From the NCBI RefSeq assembly GCF_023721835.1, contig NZ_JAMKFE010000010.1:62001-126000 (forward strand): a stretch of DNA of 64,000 bases. The letters are read 5' to 3'. This stretch comes from Caldimonas mangrovi. Lineage in GTDB: Bacteria; Pseudomonadota; Gammaproteobacteria; Burkholderiales; Burkholderiaceae_C. Positions within the stretch are counted from its first letter, which is position 1. Each line of letters opens with the position of its first letter. The position numbers were made by a program, and so were the translations under genes. A model generated the notes under the pieces. It made no database searches, was not told where the DNA came from, and was given only the letters and a program-made list of their open reading frames with translations. Below are positions 58,442-64,000 of the stretch, piece by piece.

Positions 58442-59041
58442 ATGAGCGAACGCGCCACCTTCACCCGCATGCAGGACAGCACGCGCGAGGACTGGAAGCT
58501 CATCTCCGGCGAGTTCATGGGCTTCGCGAAACATCTGCCCGAGCGGGTGCTGGCGCACTTGAAGGTGCTCGAGGGCGACTACGGCGGCTTCCCGGTGGAC
58601 CGCTACACCCATTCGTTGCAGACGGCTACCCGCGCCTTGCGCGACGGGCGCGGCGACGAGTACGTGGTGTGTGCGCTGCTGCACGACATCGGCGACACAC
58701 TGGGTTCGTACAACCACCCCGACATCGCCGCGGCCGTCCTCAAGCCCTTCGTCAGCGAACAGAACCTCTGGATGGTGCAGCACCACGGCATCTTCCAGGG
58801 CTACTACTTCTTTCACCACATCGGCATGAACCGCGACATGCGCGAGCAGTTCCGCTCGCACCCGTGGTTCGATGCCACCGCCGAGTTCTGCGAGCTCTAC
58901 GACAACCCGGCCTTCGACGCGAAGGCCGAAACCTTGCCGATCGCCGAGTTCGAGCCGCTGGTGCGCCGCGTCTTCGCGCAGCCCCGCAACACCATCTACA
59001 AGGCCGCCGTCGACCAGAACGCGTCGCGGCCGGCGCATTGA
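58442..59041 (+). CDS. HD-domain protein, predicted phosphohydrolase or di-iron oxygenase
   Basis: A 199-residue protein of the predicted HD phosphohydrolase group (COG4341-like). Likely metal ligands are H57 (RYTHSLQTA), H81-D82 (LLHDIGD), H114/H115 (VQHHG), H125/H126 (FFHHIG) and D154 (LYDNP). A plain HD hydrolase needs H..HD..D. The additional His positions resemble the H..HD..H..H..D set of mixed-valent di-iron oxygenases such as PhnZ and MIOX. No phosphonate genes are near; it lies between beta-oxidation genes. The function is inferred only. Confidence 0.75.
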   Translation: MSERATFTRMQDSTREDWKLISGEFMGFAKHLPERVLAHLKVLEGDYGGFPVDRYTHSLQTATRALRDGRGDEYVVCALLHDIGDTLGSYNHPDIAAAVLKPFVSEQNLWMVQHHGIFQGYYFFHHIGMNRDMREQFRSHPWFDATAEFCELYDNPAFDAKAETLPIAEFEPLVRRVFAQPRNTIYKAAVDQNASRPAH

Positions 59042-59059
59042 TTTCCAGGAGAACCTGTC

Positions 59060-60235
<1,176 letters not shown>

Positions 60236-60243
60236 CCGGGACA

Positions 60244-60310
60244 GGGCGGGCCTGAAGCCCGTCCACCCACTTCACGCCAGACAGATCGACCGGCGGGCCC
60301 TGAGCCCGCC
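60244..60310. repeat. twin GGCGGGC hairpins upstream of the acyl-CoA dehydrogenase
   Basis: Two similar stem-loops, 60244-60264 (loop CTGAA) and 60292-60310 (loop CCTGA), have the same arms, GGCGGGC and GCCCG(C/T)C. They are about 27 bases apart in the 91-base gap after the thiolase, the second 17 bases before the dehydrogenase ATG. Confidence 0.6.
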
Positions 60311-60326
60311 CCATGGACACCGGATC

Positions 60327-62147
60327 ATGCGCGCCACCCTCGACTTCCTGCTCAACGACTGGCTCGACGTGGAGGCGTTGACGCAGCGGCCGCGTTTCGC
60401 CGACCACTCGCGCGAGACCTTCGACTCGGTGCTCGACACCTGCGAGCGCATCGCACGCGAGAAGTTTGCGCCGTTCAATCGCCTGACCGACACCGAAGAG
60501 CCCCGCTTCGACGGCAAGCGCGTGCACCTGCCCGAGGCCACGCATGCCGCGATGCAGGCCTACGTCGCATCCGGCATGCTGGCCGCGTCGCAGGACTACG
60601 AACTCGGGGGCATGCAGTTGCCCTGCGTGGTCGAGATGGGCGCGCGCAGCTTTTTCTCGGCGGCCAGTGTCGCGATGGGCGGCTACGCCATGTTGACGCA
60701 AGGCAACGCCCACTTGCTGATGGCGCATGGCACGGCGGTGCAGAAGGAGGTGTTCGCGAAGAACGAGCTCGCCGGCCGCTGGTTCGGCACGATGTGCCTC
60801 AGCGAACCGCAAGCGGGGTCGAGCCTGTCGGACGTGGCCACGCGGGCGACCCCCGACGGCGACGGGTACGCCGACGATCCGCTCGGGCCGCGCTACCGGC
60901 TCAAGGGCAACAAGATGTGGATCTCGGCCGGCGAACACGAGTTGACCGAGAACATCGTGCACCTGGTGCTCGCGAAGATTCCCGGCCCGGACGGCAAGAC
61001 CATTCCCGGCGTGAGGGGCATCTCGCTGTTCATCGTGCCGAAGAAGCTGGCCGACACGGAGGGCCGGCTCACCGGCGAGCGCAACGACGTCGCGCTCGCC
61101 GGCCTCAACCACAAGCTGGGCTACCGCGGCACCACCAACACGCTGTTGAACTTCGGCGAAGGCCGGTTCCCGGTGCGCGGGCAGGCGGGCGCCATCGGCT
61201 ATCTCGTCGGCGAGCCCGGCAAGGGCCTGGCCTGCATGTTCCACATGATGAACGAGGCACGCATCGGCGTCGGGCTGGGGGCGACGATGCTGGGCTACGC
61301 CGGCTATCTGGCATCGCTCGAATACGCCAGGCAGCGCCCGCAGGGCCGGCCGGTCGGCCCCGGTGGCAAAGATGCCGCGCAGCCGCAGGTGGCGATCATC
61401 GAGCACGCCGACGTGAAGCGCATGCTGCTGGCGCAGAAGGCGTACTGCGAGGGTGCCTTGGCGCTCGAGCTGTACTGCGCCCGCCTGGTCGACGAGCAGC
61501 ACACCGCGGCCGGTGAGACCTCGGCCGAAGCGGCCTTGCTGCTCGAGGTACTGACGCCGATTGCGAAGAGCTGGCCCAGCGAGTGGTGCCTGGAGGCCAA
61601 CAGCCTGGCGATCCAGGTGCACGGCGGCTATGGCTACACCCGCGACTTTCCGGTCGAGCAGTACTGGCGTGACAACCGGCTGAACATGATCCACGAGGGC
61701 ACGCACGGCATACAAGGCCTCGACCTGCTGGGCCGCAAGGTCGTGATGGACGGCGGCAAGGGACTGGCGCTGCTGGCCGACCGTGTCAACCGGACGATCG
61801 AGGGCGCCATGCAGCACCCTGAGCTGGCCGAACACGCGAATGCGCTGGCGCAAGCATTGGCCCACGTGGGGCGGGCGACGAAGGCGGCCTGGGCCACCGG
61901 CCACCCGGCCGACGCGCTGGCCAACGCCACGCCTTACCTGCAGGCTTTCGGCCACACGGTGCTTGCATGGATCTGGTTGGAAGTGGGCTTGTGCGCGGCA
62001 CAACGCGAGGCGAGCGACTTCACGCGCGGCAAGCTGGCGGCGGCGGCCTATTTCTTTCGCTACGAGTTGCCGAAGATCGGGCCCTGGCTGGCGGTCGTCG
62101 AAGCCCGTGACACGACCTGCCGCGAGATGCAGGAGGCGTGGTTCTGA
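60327..62147 (+). CDS. acyl-CoA dehydrogenase, long (DmdC-like, with C-terminal extra domain)
   Basis: A 606-residue FAD-dependent dehydrogenase introducing the 2,3 double bond in acyl-CoA. FAD/substrate blocks are MCLSEPQAGSSLSD and GNKMWISAGEH. The later QVHGGYGYTRDFPVEQYWRD carries the C-terminal core signature. About 160 residues beyond the usual about 380-residue fold, in an acyl-CoA dehydrogenase C-terminal domain, place it among the long DmdC-like forms. The catalytic Glu is likely in HEGTHGIQ. It presumably supplies the enoyl-CoA for the upstream hydratase. Confidence 0.93.
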   Translation: MRATLDFLLNDWLDVEALTQRPRFADHSRETFDSVLDTCERIAREKFAPFNRLTDTEEPRFDGKRVHLPEATHAAMQAYVASGMLAASQDYELGGMQLPCVVEMGARSFFSAASVAMGGYAMLTQGNAHLLMAHGTAVQKEVFAKNELAGRWFGTMCLSEPQAGSSLSDVATRATPDGDGYADDPLGPRYRLKGNKMWISAGEHELTENIVHLVLAKIPGPDGKTIPGVRGISLFIVPKKLADTEGRLTGERNDVALAGLNHKLGYRGTTNTLLNFGEGRFPVRGQAGAIGYLVGEPGKGLACMFHMMNEARIGVGLGATMLGYAGYLASLEYARQRPQGRPVGPGGKDAAQPQVAIIEHADVKRMLLAQKAYCEGALALELYCARLVDEQHTAAGETSAEAALLLEVLTPIAKSWPSEWCLEANSLAIQVHGGYGYTRDFPVEQYWRDNRLNMIHEGTHGIQGLDLLGRKVVMDGGKGLALLADRVNRTIEGAMQHPELAEHANALAQALAHVGRATKAAWATGHPADALANATPYLQAFGHTVLAWIWLEVGLCAAQREASDFTRGKLAAAAYFFRYELPKIGPWLAVVEARDTTCREMQEAWF

Positions 62148-62151
62148 CGGT

Positions 62152-62302
62152 CCACCCCTACGCGCTTCGCGGCCTTGCAGGCCGCGCCGTGCCAGGAGGC
62201 CCGCCCCTTCGCCAAGCATGAACAGCCCGCAGGGACTGTACATGTCCGGGCTCAGCCTTTCGAGGGGCGACGCTGGCGGACCGGCACAGTCGGAGCCGCG
62301 GC
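62152..62302 (+). repeat. dispersed intergenic repeat, copy B (interrupted)
   Basis: CCACCCCTACGCGCTTCGCGG opens the copy at 62152. It is followed by about 80 unrelated bases and then the core TTTCGAGGGGCGACGCTGG through a GC-rich end GGAGCCGCGGC (62256-62302). The rest of the 62148-62358 gap shows no gene. Confidence 0.7.
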
Positions 62303-62358
62303 GTCACTCGATCAGGTACGCTCGTGTGCCTGGGGCCGCAACGCAAGAGAGGACGGAC

Positions 62359-62559
62359 GTGAAGACGAGTACGGTGGAAACCCTGACCTGGGTGATGATC
62401 TACGGCGGGTTGATCCTGCTGTCGTTGGGGATCTTCGTGGCGCGCACGGCGCAGATCCTGGGCAACGGATTTATGCTAGCCGGCGCGGCGATCGCGTGCG
62501 TCGGCGGGGTGCTGATCTACGTACGTTCGCGGATGAAGTCACCGGAGAGGAAGTCATGA
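62359..62559 (+). CDS. small two-span membrane protein, hypothetical
   Basis: A 66-residue protein beginning at GTG (AGAGAGGAC lies 5-13 bases upstream). Two hydrophobic segments are WVMIYGGLILLSLGIFVA and FMLAGAAIACVGGVLIYV, followed by a basic tail (RSRMKSPERKS). I do not recognise a family. The stop overlaps the start of the Dabb gene (ATGA), so the two are coupled, which suggests it is a real gene. Confidence 0.7.
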   Translation: MKTSTVETLTWVMIYGGLILLSLGIFVARTAQILGNGFMLAGAAIACVGGVLIYVRSRMKSPERKS

Positions 62560-62909
62560 TCAAGCACATCGTCATGTGGCAGCTGAACGACCCAGCCGAC
62601 GCCCCCAAATTCAAGGAACTGCTCGACAGCTGCAAGAGCCTGGTGCCCGGCATGCTGGAGTTCGAGGTCGGCATCCGCACCCCGAGACTCGAAGCGACGA
62701 TGGACGTCGTGCTGGTGTCGACCTTCACCGACAAGGCGGCCCTGGACGCCTACCAGGAGCACCCGCATCACAAGGCGGTCGGCGCCCAGCTCGGGCGCCT
62801 GCGCAGCGCGCGCTCCGTGGTGGACTATGTGACCCTGCAGCAACCGGGCGCCGATGTCGACCTGGGCGACGACCTGTCGTTCGCGCGCACGGCGCCGGCA
62901 CCGCTCTGA
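62556..62909 (+). CDS. Dabb (stress-responsive alpha/beta-barrel) domain protein
   Basis: A 117-residue dimeric alpha/beta-barrel protein. The family marks are MIKHIVMWQLN, VPGMLEFEVGI, VVLVSTFTDKAALDAYQEHP and HHKAVG. The C-terminal about 25 residues (PGADVDLGDDLSFARTAP) extend beyond the domain. Dabb proteins are often small cofactor-free enzymes or accessory factors; the role here is unknown. It is coupled to the preceding small membrane protein and sits 56 bases before the SDR gene. Confidence 0.87.
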   Translation: MIKHIVMWQLNDPADAPKFKELLDSCKSLVPGMLEFEVGIRTPRLEATMDVVLVSTFTDKAALDAYQEHPHHKAVGAQLGRLRSARSVVDYVTLQQPGADVDLGDDLSFARTAPAPL

Positions 62910-62965
62910 TCCATCCCCAACCGGCGGTGCAGCAGGTGCCGCCTCCATCCTTCCACTGATTCCCC

Positions 62966-63751
62966 ATGAGCCTGAATTCCCTGTTCGACCTGACTGGCCG
63001 TACGGCCCTGATCACCGGCGGCTCGCGCGGCCTGGGCTTGCAGATCGCCGAGGCGCTCGGTGCGGCCGGCGCCAAGCTGATGCTGAGCTCGCGCAAGGCG
63101 CAGGACCTCGAAGAAGCCGTTGCGCACCTGCAGGACAGCGGCATCGACGCGCGCTGGATCGCTGCCGACGCCAGCCGCGAAGAGGACGTGCAGCGCATTG
63201 CCGACGAAACGCTGCAGCGCATGGGGCACGTCGACATCCTCGTCAACAACGCCGGCGCCACCTGGGGTGCCCCGGCCGAAGACCACCCGGTCGAAGCCTG
63301 GGACAAGGTGATGAACCTCAACGTGCGCGGCATCTTTCTGCTCAGCCAGGTCATCGGCAAGAAGAGCATGATTCCGCGCGGGCACGGCCGCATCATCAAC
63401 ATCGCATCGATCGCCGGCCTGGGCGGCAACCCGGCGTTCATGAACACCATCGCCTACAACACCAGCAAGGGTGCGGTGGTCAACTTCACGCGGGCGCTGG
63501 CCTGCGAGTGGGGACGCTACGGCATCACCGTGAACGCGCTGGCGCCAGGCATGTTCCCGAGCAAGATGACCCGGGGCACGCTCGAGAAGGTCGGCGCCGA
63601 CAACATCGCGCAGCATGCGCCGCTGCAGCGCATCGGTGACGACGAAGACCTGAAGGGTGCCGCCTTGCTGTTCGCGTCGCAGGCGGGCAAGCACATCACC
63701 GGACAGATCCTTGCGGTCGACGGCGGCGTCAGTGCGCTGGTGGGGGGCTGA
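62966..63751 (+). CDS. SDR-family short-chain dehydrogenase/reductase
   Basis: A 261-residue NAD(P)-dependent oxidoreductase. The cofactor motif is TGGSRGLGLQ, followed by NNAG (LVNNAGATWG), the catalytic Ser region IASIAGLGG and YNTSK (Tyr and Lys). The C-terminal part ends ILAVDGGVSALVGG. It could reduce or oxidise a hydroxyacyl intermediate of the neighbouring pathway, but the family is too broad to say. The ATG gives a standard start. Confidence 0.93.
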   Translation: MSLNSLFDLTGRTALITGGSRGLGLQIAEALGAAGAKLMLSSRKAQDLEEAVAHLQDSGIDARWIAADASREEDVQRIADETLQRMGHVDILVNNAGATWGAPAEDHPVEAWDKVMNLNVRGIFLLSQVIGKKSMIPRGHGRIINIASIAGLGGNPAFMNTIAYNTSKGAVVNFTRALACEWGRYGITVNALAPGMFPSKMTRGTLEKVGADNIAQHAPLQRIGDDEDLKGAALLFASQAGKHITGQILAVDGGVSALVGG

Positions 63752-63830
63752 GCATGGCGGCCCCGGACTTGCTGCGTTCGCGTCCTCCCAGGGGAGCACG
63801 GTGCCCATCGGGCAGCCGGGCGGGCGTTGC

Positions 63831-64000
63831 ATGAGATTCCCCGTTCACATTCCGTTCGTCGAAGCACTGGGCTTCGAACTCTCGCGCATCGGCGATGGCG
63901 AGGCCGAGCTGCAACTGAAGCTGCAGGAACTGCACCTCAATTCCTTCCACGTCGCGCACGGCGGCGTCAGCATGACGCTGCTCGACGTCGCGATGGCGCA
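63831..64000 (+). CDS. hotdog-fold (PaaI-type) thioesterase, cut by the window end
   Basis: About 56 residues are visible from an ATG at 63831. They read MRFPVHIPFVEALGFELS, then AELQLKLQELHLNS and VAHGGVSMTLLDVAM, which contains the HGG motif of PaaI-like acyl-CoA thioesterases. The catalytic Asp/Glu helix continues past the edge. It probably hydrolyses an acyl-CoA made by the neighbouring genes. Upstream 63752-63830 holds no gene. Confidence 0.8.
   Translation, partial: MRFPVHIPFVEALGFELSRIGDGEAELQLKLQELHLNSFHVAHGGVSMTLLDVAMA

Overview
The window is GC-rich, densely packed chromosomal DNA from a betaproteobacterium of the order Burkholderiales. The Sphaerotilaceae/Comamonadaceae side (Rubrivivax, Leptothrix, Caldimonas-like) is the best guess. 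This rests on gene order (smc-zipA-ligA, map-glnD, smpB/ratA/rnfH), protein styles (PhaR tail, large fused PurL, TetR-type operators on fatty-acid genes) and a dispersed intergenic repeat. It is almost entirely coding. I see no rRNA, tRNA, CRISPR array, transposase, integrase or phage gene, and no gene-free stretch over about 300 bases.

Layout. 1-4,532: end of phaR, rimO, metC, smpB, ratA, rnfH and a DUF4124 protein. 4,533-9,703: guaB, guaA, a small membrane peptide, tadA and ldcA. 9,742-15,431: a YejABEF-type peptide/muropeptide ABC importer that follows ldcA directly. 15,417-17,770: an SOS block with lexA, a helix-hairpin-helix (Cdd1-type) gene and a divergent imuA without imuB or dnaE2; two tandem LexA-like boxes lie between lexA and an asparaginase gene. 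18,738-19,794: the ohr/ohrR peroxide-defence pair with matching operators. 19,824-27,601: a tight seven-gene minus-strand run, queF-dapC-dapD-pilU-dapE-prmB-ABC-F. 27,765-34,437: smc-zipA-ligA. 34,445-45,015: a membrane protein, def, map-glnD, purL, a predicted metal-dependent hydrolase and a DUF1624 membrane protein. 45,068-48,936: a minus-strand run selO-msrB-yciB-bolA-peptidyl-prolyl isomerase with a redox/protein-repair flavour. 49,134-64,000: acyl-CoA ligase, a five-gene Liv-type ABC importer, a bifunctional enoyl-CoA hydratase/3-hydroxyacyl-CoA dehydrogenase, an HD-domain protein, thiolase, a long acyl-CoA dehydrogenase, small proteins, an SDR and a thioesterase cut by the window end.

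How the genes work together. The right-hand 15 kb looks like one catabolic regulon that imports, activates and beta-oxidises a carboxylic acid. The same GAACG-type palindrome lies just upstream of the ligase and of the hydratase/dehydrogenase, pointing to one TetR-type repressor encoded elsewhere. The ldcA-yejABEF run fits peptidoglycan recycling.

Most genes are ordinary. The observations most worth a second look are the ldcA-yejABEF pairing, the HD-domain protein in the beta-oxidation cluster (its metal ligands resemble PhnZ/MIOX-type di-iron oxygenases), the LexA-controlled block with an orphan imuA, the Arg-for-Lys Walker A in LivF, a 10-bp hairpin abutting the rimO start codon, two likely leaderless promoters with an identical 14-base core, and a three-copy dispersed repeat.
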